In this document: one piece after another, positions 47,726 through 58,776 of the stretch
Numbering within the stretch: the first letter of the stretch is position 1
How the letters are laid out: each line of letters starts with the position of its first letter
NCBI GenBank assembly: GCA_034359265.1
Contig: CP136896.1
Span: forward strand, 9,331,501 to 9,395,500
Length of the DNA: 64,000 nt
Direction: 5' to 3'
Source: Canna indica
Lineage: Eukaryota; Streptophyta; Magnoliopsida; Zingiberales; Cannaceae
Position numbers and translations under genes: made by a program
The notes under the pieces: model-generated
Seen by the model: only the letters and a program-made list of their open reading frames with translations
Database searches by the model: none
What the model was told of the DNA's origin: nothing

Positions 47726-48305
47726 AATAAAAAAAATTGGTTCGGTTAATTTGATAAATTAACCGAACCGAATTAATCAAATTTTTTCGGTTCGGTAAAC
47801 GATTAAAAGATTTCTTTCGGTTCGATTATTAACCGAACCGAATCGATGCTCACCCCTATACGTGGCTTGCCACGTACAACTAGACACGGTTAAATTAATC
47901 ATTTAAAAACCTTTTACCGTTTCGAAACCTTTTTTACCCAAAAAGTAATTTTTTACCATTTTACTCCAATTCGAAACATTGTTACTGTGCAGGCGAGTTA
48001 GGGCTGTTCTCTAGGTGATTAGGGTTGTTCTCTAGGCAATCTCTGGGCGGGCGAGCTTGGTGGTGACCTCTCAGCGTTCGTGGTTCAAGGTTCTCTTGTC
48101 CCCTCTTGTCTCTCGGCGAAGATGAGTACAGTTGTTTAGTGTGCCAAAAAATCTCTTATGTTTTTGTATTCTACCACTTAAAATATCCAATTTTGTTGTC
48201 TTATACCACTTGTCTCTATGTTGTCTCTCTCTCAGCGACAGTAAGTGTAGTGGTCCTCTTGTTTTTTTTTATTTCTACCACACTTGTGGTCCCGAGCTTA
48301 ACAAG

Positions 48306-48794
48306 ACGTCTAGTTCATTTAATTTGCGTTTGTACCATGGGGAGAATATGTTATTTCATCCTCAAACAGAGTATATCCATGAGCACATGAGCTTAATAGA
48401 GGAGAGAATTGACAAAGTTTCAATGTTTGAGCTCAAATCCATCTTGAATGATTTAGGCTACGGTCGATCTCAAAAAATATAGTATCGAGTTCCAAAATAC
48501 AACCTCGATATTGTGATTATGGAATTAAAGACTGATAATCAGGTCAGGGAGATGGCTGAGCATGGGGCCAGCCATGACATGATTGATGTGTATGTAGAAG
48601 CTATAAAAGAAAGACAGGGTGTGGAGGATGATGAGAGAATTGGTGTTCAAGATGGTGTTCCTGAATTTGATGATTCTGATTATCTCCTAGAAACTAATGA
48701 CTCTGAGAGTATGTCCGATGATGACAATGCTACTTATATTGGTGATGATGATGACTTTGTAGTTGTAATGGAGAACATGAGAACTTATAAGTAA
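48306..48794 (+). pseudogene. PB1-like N-terminal domain of a MULE transposase (stop-interrupted)
   Basis: One reading frame reads FNLRLYHGENMLFHPQTEY, then IDKVSMFELKSILNDLGYG, a TAG stop at 48480, then YRVPKYNLDIVIMELKTDNQ, REMAEHGASHDMIDVYVE and an acidic tail (about 48640-48790). This is the order of the PB1-like domain that starts many plant MULE transposases: a His-Gly loop, a FEL...LGYG helix, a Y-x-VP strand and a final VDVYVE strand. The MuDR and DDE domains are absent. With the stop and no catalytic part this cannot encode a working transposase. Placement just inside the left TIR is normal for the transposase gene. Confidence 0.65.
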
Positions 48795-49038
48795 CTAAAG
48801 AGAAACAAAAGAACAAAAAATGAAAGAGATCGTAATCAGAATGTAATCATAATCATTAATGCGAATTTACAAATTGCTATGTGTCAAAAATTGATAGATC
48901 GTGAAATTATGTCAAACTATGTGATTTTTTTTATCAAAGTTTGATAAAACTATGAGATTTTTAGTCTATCAGAGTGACATACAAGTCGAAGCTGAAGTTG
49001 TTCTTTATTACTAATAGAAACATGTTCTTCATCTTACA

Positions 49039-49603
49039 TCAAGGCATTATACTGATATTCTTTCCTCTAAAAACTATTATACTGACAATAACATCAAATA
49101 CAATCAAGAGGATCATGTATACATGATTCTTCATCATTGACGCCTCAAGTACAATTTTCATCCTCAAGTCATTTAATTCTTCTTCTAGTGACTTGTTCCT
49201 CCTTTCTATTGCTTGAACTTTCTCTTCTAAAAGCTCAATTTTCATCAGATGAACTTCATTCTTCCCCTTTAATAGTTTAATCTGCTAAATCAAACTCTTC
49301 TTCTCGGATGTTAAAGAGCGTAATACATCTTTAGTGTGCCCTTGGCCCTCTGGATCATGCCATTCGAAAAAATGACAATCCTCAACCTACAGAAACTTCA
49401 ATCATTAACACTACAAAGATTAAGATGCATTTATATCGAGAAATATCACGCACCGACCAAAATCAGCAGCCCCCAAATCTTCGCCCTGGATTCTTCAAGC
49501 TCCACGAGGTCAAAAGTTTAGCTTTCATTCTGTGTATGTAAAAAATTTCTCCTCCTGACAACGTAGAATCAATAGAAGCTTCGCCGATCTCCACACTTGA
49601 CAT
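49039..49603 (-). pseudogene. GRF zinc-finger/coiled-coil protein remnant carried by the MULE
   Basis: The minus strand begins MSSVEIGEASID at 49603. TSWSLKNPGRRFGGC follows and, after a likely intron, DCHFFEWHDPEGQGH (about 49340-49390), which together form the GRF zinc finger (Cys, NPGRRF, C-x-FFEW). The 68-codon frame 49039-49245 is a coiled coil (LLEEKVQAIERRNKSLEEEL) ending in a hydrophobic segment, the standard C-terminus of this plant family. A TGA after GGC and a stop at about 49290 break it if unspliced. Confidence 0.65.
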
Positions 49604-50007
49604 CTTAGCCTCGTTCGGCGATGCCCTAATTGGTCAATCTCCAACAAAGGAAAAATTAGGATTCTTCATTGGGGGAAAATATGTGACCCCGATTAAGTGG
49701 GAGTGGAGGGCAAAAATGACTAGATTGACCTCGTAAAGTAGGAGAAAGTGGAGGGCAAAAATGGGATCTCGTAAAGTGAAAGAAAGTGGATTGTAGAAAG
49801 TTGTGGGTGGCAGGCCACGTAGGAAGCCGTCAGCCACACGAGTGTCGTTTTCCTTCACGTCAGCTTAGTTGAGATGATGCTTGACGAATTTGTAGATAAC
49901 ACCAACGATTGAAACTATGTGCATTTACAGGAGAATTTTGAAAACACGGGTAGAACTTAAATTTTTGTCAAACTTTGTGATTTTTTAGTCTAATAACTTT
50001 TAATTTA

Positions 50008-50876
50008 TTAAAAATATAAAAAAATATCAAACTATGATTAGGCCCGTCTCAGGCCAAGCCAAGCACAAACCATGTGCCCCAAAGGAGCCACTAAGCTAGA
50101 CCCAATAATTTATGGCCCAGCTTAGTAGCCCGGCCCAATAAAATCGGGTCGAACTGATTTCTATTGTGCCTAGGCCATTATCAGGCCGACCCAGTATGAT
50201 AGCTCGGTAAAAAAAATTAGGGCCGAGTTTAAAACCCATTAGTTATCGGACTATTGAGCTGAATTGGCCCGATAAGCTAAATTAGCCCGATTTTTTTATT
50301 TTTATTTTTTGTGTTATCGGACTAAACGGGTTGCGTCCACCCGTTATTGTTCGTGTCGTGTCGGGCTGATGGTTCCAACCTCGAATATTTATCGAGTTGG
50401 GCACGAATTTTTTTGGCCCAGGCTAGCCTAACACGAATTGCGCCAAATCTATGCTTAGCTCATCCCATAGAGTGGTCGGATCGGGCCGAGCTTGCTACCT
50501 GCCTTTCCCGCCTACGCTAAGTCATCCATCAAATTCACCCGACTGTCATTTGGATGAACCTTGTTCTTGTTGAAGTCAATCTAGATTACAAAAGGTTTAT
50601 AGTAATAACTTAGATATCTATTCACATGGTTTCTTGTCGTAATATTCTTGACGAAATTGTAGAGGAGATCGTAAGTTCTTACGGTATTTATTTGCTCAAT
50701 GTTCATCCTTTGCATTTAAAGCTTACCTTATTTTTCAGTACGATAATATCCAAATTATACATTTGAACTGTTCAAATATGGCATTGTATGGCACTAATGT
50801 AAGTGTAACCTCAAAAGAGGAGGGAAAGAGTTCACTAAGCTCAATCTCATCATGACTTAACTTCGGTTGTCATTTA
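50008..50876. other. Intergenic DNA with GGCCCG-type motifs
   Basis: 50040-50480 contains many GGCCC/GGGCC words and the phrase GTTGGGCACGAATTTTTTTG near 50397, which is the same motif that is amplified at 51072-52350. No TIR pair identified. Confidence 0.5.
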
Positions 50877-52764
50877 GGGGGCGTTTGGTTACCCGCAAGT
50901 GTAAATGCTGCAAAATCTATTTGCATGCAAAAACAAATGCCCGCAAATAAATTTTGCAGCCTATCGTTTGGTTGCCCGCAAGTAGAGTTGCAACTTCTAT
51001 TTGCAAGCATTTGGTTGGCCGCAAATGGAAATTGTAATTACACTTGCAACTTGCAACGTGCAACTTGCATCTTACGAAATTTTTCGGGTCGGGTCGGGCA
51101 CGAATTTTCTCAAGTCGGGCTGAGCCGGGCCGGGATGGGATGGGCCGAGCATGCACGAATTTATCCGGGCTGGGTACAAACTTTTTCGGGCAGGGCCGGG
51201 CATGAACTTTTCGGATCGGGTCGTGCACAAATCTTTTTGGGCCGGGCCGGGCATGAATTTTTTTGAGTCGGCCCGAGCCGGACCGGGACAGGTTGGGCAG
51301 TGCACGAATTTTTTCGGGCAAGGCTGGGCCGAACACAATTTTTTTTTCGGGCTGGGCACGAATTTTTTTTCTGGTCAGGCCGGGCCGGGCATGAATTTTT
51401 TTGAGATGGGCCGGGAAACGAATTTTTTCAGGCCGGGTCGGGCAAAAAAATTTTCGGGCTGGGCCGAGCACAAATTTTTTTTGGCCGGGAACGAATTTTC
51501 TCATGCGGGGTCGGGCATAAATTTTTTGGGCCGAGCCGAGTCAAGATGGGCAGTGCACGAATTTTTTCGGGCAAGGTTGGGCCCGATGTGAATATTTCGG
51601 ACTGGGCATGAATTTCTTTTCGTGTTAGGTCGGGCTGGGCATAAAATTTTTCGGGTCGGGTCGGGACACGAATTTTTTTGGGCAGGGCTGACCACGAATT
51701 TTTTCGGGCAGGGCCAGGCAAGAATTTTTTCGGTCCAGACCGGGCACGAATTTTTTTGGGGCGGGCTGAGCACAAAATATTTTGGGCCGGGTTGGGCACG
51801 ATTTTTTTGGGGTTGGGCCGTGCACGAATAATTTTGGGCCGGGCAAGGCACGAATTTTTTTGGGTCGGCACGAGTCAGGCAGTGCATAAATTTTTTCAGG
51901 CAGGGCTGGGTTGGGCACGAAATTTTTTGGGTTGGGCATGAATTTTTTCGTGCCGGGCCGGGGTACGAATTTTTTTTGGGCAGGGCCGGGCCGACAGTGA
52001 ATTTTTTCGAGCCAGGCTGAGCACGAATTTTTTCGGGCCTGGCCGAGCATAAATTTTTTCGGGCTAGGCCAGGCACGAAATTTTTGAGTCGGGTTGGGCA
52101 CGAAATTTTTCAGGCCGGGTTGGGCACGAATTTTTTCGGACCGAGCCGGGCTGGGACGGGCCGTGCAGTGCACAAATTTTTTGGGTCGGGTCGGACACAA
52201 ATTTTTTCGGGGCGGGACGGACACGAATTTTTTCGGGCCGGGCTGGGCACAAATTTTTTCGGGCCAGGTTGGACATAAATTTTTTTGGGCCGGGTCGGGC
52301 ATAAATTTTTTGGGTCGAGCCTGGGACAAATTTTTTCGGGCCAGGCTAAAAACTTAGGCCCGACATGATTTGTCTGACAAATTAATAATTTTTAATTTTT
52401 GTATAATACTGAAAATATATTAAAAAATCTATCAAATGATATCAGATGTAAAATCTGACACTACCATCAGGTTCAGCACGCAAAAATCTACAACTTTGAT
52501 ATTTATCTCGTCTTCATCCAACGACTCTACGTCACCAAAATTAATTATTTTTCAATACTTAAATTATTGCATTTGCAGCCCGCAATCTTGTATTGCGGGT
52601 TTTTTGGGCTGCAATTCCACTTGCGGCCTGCAAATGATATTTGAAATACAAGTTGCAACTAGTAAATGCTGCAAAATGATTTTGCAGCCAACCAAACAAA
52701 TTTGTTATCTAAATGCTGCAACTAGAGTTGCAGCATTTGTACTTGCGGGCAACCAAACGCCCCC
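50877..52764. mobile_element. Tourist-like (PIF/Harbinger) element carrying a minisatellite
   Basis: Left end GGGGGCGTTTGGTTACCCGC; the right end inverted is GGGGGCGTTTGGTTGCCCGC. TTA flanks both ends (50874-50876, 52765-52767). The first ~190 and last ~200 bases are full of GCAAGT, TTTGCAGC and GCTGCAAA motifs (subterminal repeats). The 1.3-kb middle is an array of a GGGCCGGGCACGAATTTTTT-type unit. No transposase. Confidence 0.88.
51072..52350. repeat. Minisatellite array with unit around GGGCACGAATTTTTTCGGGCC
   Basis: Several dozen units of about 23-32 bases, each a GC-rich half (GGCCGGGC) and a CACGAATTTTTT half. A longer variant containing GGGCAGTGCACGAATTTTTT (or close relatives) recurs near 51290, 51550, 51880 and 52160, hinting at a higher-order period near 280-320 bases. 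Stops are rare, so long open frames appear on both strands; these are not genes. Confidence 0.9.
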
Positions 52765-52767
52765 TTA

Positions 52768-53174
52768 GTGGATTAGGACAAGTAGCTCCTCTAGGCACGT
52801 AGGTCATGCTTGGTTTGGTCTGCGTGCTAAGCCCTGGCTCGTTTAACCACAGCCATTTTTTAATTTTTAATAAATTAATTAATAATTTAGATTACTTAAC
52901 ATACTTAAAGAAGTATTTATTATCTTTAACTTTCAAATCATTTTATTATTTATTTAGTAATATTTCAAAATTACTAGTATATGTTTAATTAATTATTTAT
53001 TTTTTTAAAAAAAATTATTTCCAGATAGACCCGAACTTAGCTCGAGCCCAAGCGCTCGGCTGTCGATCAAACTGGACCAACTCTAAAAGTATTTGGGTCA
53101 TTCCTAACATGGCTCAAATTAGGTTAGACCTAGTTGGATCTAAGTCATCTGGTTCATTATAACATCTATATATT
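52768..53174. other. AT-rich spacer
   Basis: Nothing recognised apart from GGCCC-poor intergenic DNA. Confidence 0.5.
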
Positions 53175-53510
53175 AAAAAAATAATTAAATTTACTCTTGA
53201 AGTATTAAAAATAGTATAAATTTGCTCCTAGAGTATTGAAAAAAGTACAAAATTGTTCCTTAAATATATTTTGAGCCAAAATTGTCATTGTCAGTATATA
53301 ATTGCCACGTGTTATTTTCCACCGTGACATCTTATGTGGCCGAACTTCACTTGCCCCGTTGGCTTCCGTTTGCTGACGTGGGCTTCTATTAAGAAAAATG
53401 ATAAAATTGATCCAATTATATAACGTTGAGGATAATTTTGGTTAAAAACATAGTTAATGGGTAAATTCGTACTTTTTTTAATACTTCAAAGATAAATTTA
53501 ACATTTTTTC
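53175..53510. mobile_element. MULE-type foldback MITE, 336 bp
   Basis: TTAAATTTACTCTTGAAGTA on the left is mirrored by TACTTCAAAGATAAATTTAA on the right. Flanks CTATATATT (53166-53174) and CTAAATATT (53511-53519) form a 9-base duplication with one mismatch. TGACGTGG and CCACGTGT motifs lie in the loop. Confidence 0.7.
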
Positions 53511-53687
53511 CTAAATATTTCAATCAAATCATTCTAGTATTTAGAAAGTAAAAAAAAAAACCTAGTGAAGATATAAAAAATAAAAAACAAAAACAAAATG
53601 GCTACATGTACATGTTCATATATATATCATTGTTCTGGTCCACATCTTATTTCGCACTTTCTTCTTCTCATATAATTTTTTTGCTTT

Positions 53688-53808
53688 TGTAGGAATTACG
53701 AAAGAAAAGAAATTATTTTGGTAGTCTCCTTCTACCACTATATATAATACAAGTCATTTACACTTTAGTCCAATGATACAATAATATTCACATATTGGTC
53801 TATTAACA
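53688..53808 (-). repeat. 3' LTR of the Copia element
   Basis: 121 bp, differs from the other LTR at about ten positions by eye, so the insertion is not recent. Confidence 0.85.
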
Positions 53809-53815
53809 CTTTCCC

Positions 53816-54480
53816 TCAAGTTGGAGCAAATATATCATGCATGCCCAACTTGTTACATATGTAGATCATTCTTGGACCTCTTAAAGACTTAGTTAGCATA
53901 TCAGCTAATTGATCATTATAACTCATAAACAATAAGTGTATCTCCTTGGATTGCACTTTCTCCTTGATGAAATGACAATCAATCTCTACATGTTTTGTCC
54001 TCTCATGAAACACTGGATTAGAGGCAATGTGCATAGCTGCCTAGTTGTCACAGAATAACTTTATTGGTTCAACTTGAGTGATACCAAGTTCTCCTATCAA
54101 TTGTTTGAGTCATATCAGTTCATATGTTAAAAGGGTCATAGCCCTATACTCTGCCTTTGCACTAGACTTGGTCACAACCGTCTGCTTTTTACTTTTCCAT
54201 GAGATTAGATTATCACCAAGCATGACACAATATCCAGAAGTTGATCGGCGATCAGTAGGTGAGCCAACCCAATCAGCATCATAATAACTTGTCACCTGTA
54301 GGTGTCCTCGATCACTATACAAGAGTCCTTTCCTCGGTGCAGCCTTGAGATAACAAAAAATCCTTAATGTAGCTTCCCAATGGCTCTCATAAGGTGAATC
54401 AATGAACTGGCTAACTACACTTACAACAAAAGAAATATCGGGCCTCGTAATTGTAAGGTAGTTTAGCTTGCCAACCAATC
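53816..54480 (-). pseudogene. Copia RNase H remnant
   Basis: MVGKLNYLTITRPDISFVVS, then YYDADWVGSPTDRRSTSGYC and SSAKAEYRAM. A further frame holds [18 protein letters not shown] and ADMLTKSL, the end of pol. Confidence 0.85.
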
Positions 54481-54489
54481 TGCGATGTG

Positions 54490-55600
54490 GACCTAGATCA
54501 ACTAAGGACTCTCCCTGTCATGGTAGTAACTTTGTATTTGGATCCATGGGAGTATTCACAGGTCGCGCTCCCAACATGCATGCCTCTTATAGCATGTCGA
54601 ACACATACTTCCTTTGGGAGATATAGATAGCTCCCCCTGACCGAGCTACTTCAATGCCAAGAAAATATTTCAAATCACCCAAATCTTTAGTTTGAAACTG
54701 CTGGTATAAGTGAGATTTCAACATTTGTATCTCTTCTGTATCATCTCTAGTAATAATGATATCATCTACATAAACAATAAGAATCACCCGTTTCCCAACA
54801 AAAGAAGTGTGAAAGAAAACTGAGTGATCTGAAGTGCTCCTCATCATGCCAAACTTGGTGATAGCAGAACTAAACTTGCCAAACCAAGTACATGGGGATT
54901 GTTTTAGATCATATAGAGACTTCTTCAGCCGGCAGACTAAGGTGGACTCCCTTTGAGCAACAAAACCTAGAGGTTACTCCATATATACCTCCTCATCAAG
55001 ATCATCATGCAGAAAGACATTCTTGATATCAAGCTGATGAAGTCACCAACCAGAGATAGCTGCAAGTGTAAGAAGAAGACGAACCGAAGAAATTTTAGCA
55101 ACCAGAGAAAAAGTATCAAGGTAGTCCACACCGTATTGTTGTGTATACCCTTTGACTACCAATCGAACCTTAAGTCAATCAATAGAACCATCAGGAGTAG
55201 TCTTGATAGTAAATACCCACTAGATTTTCCAGAAAGAAGGGGAACCAACTCCCACGTGCCATTAGAATGCAATGCAGTCATCTCATCAATCATGGCCTGA
55301 TGCCACCCCGGATTAGATAGAGCACCTAACACGGTCTGAGGTATGAAAACATTGGAGAGAGCAATGATAAAAGCACAGTACTCTGGAGATAAGGTATCAT
55401 AACAAACATAATGAGATATAAGGTAGGAAGTGGAACACTTACGGACACCTTTCCTGAAAGCAATCAAAAGGTCAAGATTAGAAGGTGGGGAAGGAATCGA
55501 AACTGGCAAGGTATCTGGTAGGACAGCAGAGTCAAATGGGGGGGGGGGGGGGGGGGAGCGTAGCAGCCTCTGAAGGAGCACGACGAATGAAGAATCTGGT
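54490..55600 (-). pseudogene. Copia reverse transcriptase remnant
   Basis: Upstream part NPGWHQAMIDEMTALHSNGT near 55290; the catalytic YVDD motif in ILIVYVDDIIITRDD near 54760; then LKYFLGIEVARS and ISQRKYVFDML. Frames are broken around 54850-55160. A run of 19 G lies at 55538-55556 on the plus strand, just upstream of the RT on the coding strand. Confidence 0.85.
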
Positions 55601-55728
55601 GGGTTCTCTCCTAGGGGGCAGAGGATCGTCAGCAGTCGAAGAAGATATGACCTCGGTGACCTCAGGAATCGATAGTGGAATAGGAATGTGAAGGACTTTA
55701 GTGACTGACTCAGGTGTGGTAGACTGAT

Positions 55729-56538
55729 TCAAGAAGAACGGTGTAGACTAAAAAATGGTAACATCAGTAGAAACAAAGGCACATCGCAACTCAGGTGAGT
55801 AATAACGGTAACCTTTCTGCAGTCGAGAATACCCAAGAAAAACACATTTAATAGATTTTGGGGATAACTTATCTTTGCTTGGGGAAAGATTATGGACAAA
55901 ACAAGTACATCCAAACACACGAGGATGAAGACTATATAGAAGATCACGAGGAAAGAAAATGGTAAAGGGAATTTGGTCATGAAGAACAGAAGATGACATC
56001 CTGTTAATAAGGTAACAAACAGTGAGAATAACATCATCCCAAAACTGCAAGGGGACACCCATGTGCAGTAGAAGGGTACGATCTGTCTCAACTAAGTGAC
56101 AATTCTTCCGTTCAGCAATTCCATTATGCTGAGGGGTATGTGATCACGAGGACTGGTGGAGAAGACCATGTGTAGAAAAGAAAGACTGAAAGACATGTGA
56201 AAAGTACTCCTTAGCATTATCACTACGCAAAACACGAATGGAAACACCAAATTGAGTTTTTATTTCAACATGGAATGTAGAGAATACATGAAAGAGTTCA
56301 GATCTATCTTTTATTAGAAATAACCACGTCATACGAGAGTAGTCATCTACGAAAGTAACAAAATATTTGAAACCCAATTTATAAGAGGCACGACTAGGAC
56401 CCCAAATATCAGAATGAACAAGAGAAAATGGTGCCAAGGCACGCTTATTAGGACTATGTGGAAAGGAGATCGGAAATGTTTACCCAGTTGACACGACTCA
56501 CACTTAAGACTCGAAATGAAAGAGAGACGATGACACAT
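55729..56538 (-). pseudogene. Copia integrase remnant
   Basis: Frames in sequence contain CESCQLGKHFRSPF, then VHSDIWGPSRASYKLGFKYF, FVDDYSRMTWLFLIKDRSEL and LRSDNAKEYFS (catalytic Asp residues of the integrase core). WDDVILTVCYLINRMSSSVL and VFLGYSRLQKGYRYYSPE follow in another frame. Stops between segments show loss of function. Confidence 0.85.
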
Positions 56539-56550
56539 CTTCTTCAGTTT

Positions 56551-58028
56551 CTACAAATGAGGATGTCCCAACTGGTTATGAATATGCAATGGAGATAAGT
56601 CAACCACCAAGGTAGATGAAGAAGGTACAACCAACTGGTACAGCCCTCGAGACTCATGCCCTGTGCCAATCACTATGCCAGTCCAAGAATCCTGAATGGA
56701 AACAAAATTAGAGGTAAATGTAATAGAACAATGCAGATCGCGAGTGAGTTTACTAATTAAAAGTAAACTCAAAGGAAACCGTGGTATATAAACGACATGT
56801 TTAAGTTGTAAGAAGGATGTGGGTGAGACATGTCGAATGCCCTTAACTGATGAGAATGATCCATCAACAAGAGTGACACTGGCAGAGGAAGTAGGGGTGA
56901 CTAAACTAGAGAAAGCAGAAATATAACCAGACATATGATCAGATGCTCCCGAATCTAAAATCCAAGGGTGTCCACCAGAAGTATGTGATAGATATGCAGT
57001 AGGAGTACCTCCATGGATAGAATAGTTGATCGGTTGCTGTGACTGTGAGTTCTGAGCAGGCTGATACTGTAGTAATCGAGTGTACTTATTTGATGAAATG
57101 GTGATCATCGATTGTGGCCGATTGCCCAAAATACCCTCAGAAGAAGGCTGCTCAGACTGTACTAGACCAACAGTGTGAGAGGGATGACCAGGAGGATAAC
57201 CATGTATGGAGTAACAATGGTCCTTATCATAATCATTTTTCCCACAATGAGCGCACTTAAGACTGCCATGACCAGACCCACGACCACGCCCACGTCCACC
57301 ACGGCCCCCTCTAAATCCAGGCTGGTAAGAAGGACGGGGATGAGAATGAGACTGGACGGCAAGAGCAGATCGATCACTCCCAGGCTTGGATAATGGGATA
57401 GTAGCAGAACATATCACCACCCCATAGGTCTCATCAAGAGTAGGCAAGGTACTCCCCCCTACAATCTGTTGTTTCACTAATTCATATTCAGGTCGCACTG
57501 TATGGAGGAAGAAGATGGTGAGAAATTTATCAATGCGCTCACGCATAACCATCACATATGGAGTAACCTCTAATAAGTCACTAAACTCGGTCGCCACAGC
57601 TTGATAACGACCAACATGTGTGATCATGTCCTCATCTATCTGTCGCAACTGATAGAGTCTGCCAATTACATCATATGAGCGAGAGATGTCACCCATATAT
57701 AGATTTCAAGCACGCTCCCATGTAGCACAACATGTGCGAATGCTTCAAAAAATACCCATAAGTGAGGGATCAATAGATTGCCAGAGAAGCGCCAAAAGCT
57801 GAGCATCTATTTTGCCCAAATAGCTCGATTTACCTCATTAATATCTGATGGTGTTTTGGTAAGATGATCATATTGTCCTTGCCCCATAAACCACACCTCA
57901 ACTGTAGCCGACCATGAAGCATAATTTTTACCATTCAATTTTTCTGACATGATGATCATGGGACCTGTTAAGGACATAGTGATAGGGGCATCAGTCGAAG
58001 AGAATATGTCTAATGAGGACGAAGACAT
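56551..58028 (-). pseudogene. Copia gag and protease region
   Basis: Gag begins near 58028 (MSSSSLDIF; later MSEKLNGKNYASWSATVEVW, typical of Copia gag). A break near 57700-57810 precedes a 381-codon frame. It carries the gag helical part, a Gly/Arg-rich stretch, a zinc knuckle CAHCGKNDYDKDHC in which the expected His is not in place, and the protease ILDSGASDHM near 56945, then the pre-integrase region (HNQLGHPHL). Confidence 0.85.
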
Positions 58029-58565
58029 AATAGAAACAAAGCAGTGAAATTTAAAATTCTGAGAAGAATTCTTGTCAAATCAGTTAACTGGTGAGCACTT
58101 AGCGGCGGTTGGTGTTGGTGACCCAACTTGAATATTGAAAAAAAATAGTTAGCAACTTTGACTTTTCAAAGACACCTATTGGTATTGGTGACTGTGTTGA
58201 GAGATATGCACAACAACTTGACCTTTTATCTAAATAAAAATCACACCTCAAGCATGCAATACACAAATTCTAATACACAAACAGAACTCTAATATATAAA
58301 AAAGATCGCGGGCAAAACTCCAATAAAAAATCACGGATAGAACTCCAATACATGAAGAAAAAATCACGCATTGACCTGAAATGAGATTGCGTGAGGTACG
58401 CACTGCTGCGATCAAATCCTATAGTTGTGAGCGGCGAGAAGACGCCTAGTGAGACAGCCGTGTGAGTCAAGAAGACGGCCTCGTGAAGGAGACGCGCCTG
58501 AATAGTGGCCGATTACGTGAACAATAGTCGGGAAGAGGAAAAAAAATAGGGATTAAACACACGAT

Positions 58566-58578
58566 GGCTCTGATACCA
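58566..58578 (-). promoter_or_regulatory. Primer-binding site (tRNA-iMet)
   Basis: TGGTATCAGAGCC on the minus strand, directly next to the 5' LTR. Confidence 0.85.
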
Positions 58579-58698
58579 TGTAGGAATTAGGGAAGAAAAA
58601 AAATTATTTTGGTAGTCCCCTTCTACCACTATATATAATATAAGTCATTTACACTTTAGTCGAATGATACAATAGTATTCATATATTGGTCCTTAACA
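58579..58698 (-). repeat. 5' LTR of the Copia element
   Basis: 120 bp. Contains TATATATAGTGG on the minus strand, a possible TATA element. Confidence 0.85.
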
Positions 58699-58776
58699 AC
58701 TTTTAAAGTAGGGTGATGTCGGATGCAAATTCTATGGAGCCCGACTCTATAGAAAAAGTTATGGAGCCGGGCTCCG

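Larger units (their letters stand above)
47322..47858. mobile_element. hAT MITE, perfect 12-bp TIRs and 8-bp TSD
   Basis: TAGGGGTGAGCA at the left and its exact inverse TGCTCACCCCTA at the right. TACGTGGC flanks both sides (47314-47321, 47859-47866). Subterminal GGTTCGGTTAA/TTAACCGAACC motifs. The centre holds a (TA)n run and two tRNA-like box pairs. Confidence 0.92.
47134..49998. mobile_element. Mutator-like element (MULE), 2.87 kb, long TIRs, 9-bp TSD
   Basis: The left stretch from TTTTTAGACTAAAGAATCA through CTAAGCTGATGTGGAGG to ACGGCTTCCTACGTGG (47134-47321) is mirrored at 49815-49998. TTTAATTTA flanks both ends (47125-47133, 49999-50007), a 9-base duplication as expected for MULEs, though AT-rich. 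Inside lie a plus-strand PB1-like transposase remnant and a minus-strand GRF zinc-finger remnant, facing each other. A hAT MITE (47322-47858) sits inside the left TIR. Probably immobile by itself. Confidence 0.75.
53688..58698 (-). mobile_element. Ty1/Copia LTR retrotransposon, 5.0 kb, complete but coding-dead
   Basis: Two LTRs of about 120 bp (53688-53808 and 58579-58698) have TG...CA ends. Next to the 5' LTR (right, minus strand) is TGGTATCAGAGCC, the tRNA-iMet primer site; next to the other is the purine tract TTGAGGGAAAG. Flanks GCTTT and ACTTT suggest a 5-base duplication with one change. Domain order gag, protease, integrase, reverse transcriptase, RNase H is that of Copia. Frames are interrupted by several stops and shifts. 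Confidence 0.9.

Noticed and set aside
50917..52329. Long open frames (up to 234 codons) on both strands, Lys/Pro/Arg or Phe/Gly rich
   Set aside because: They arise because the minisatellite unit rarely contains stop codons; all are unit repeats in shifted frames with no start context or domain.
51072..52350. CRISPR-like regular repeats
   Set aside because: The units are degenerate and contiguous with no unique spacers of constant size, in a plant genome inside a transposon.
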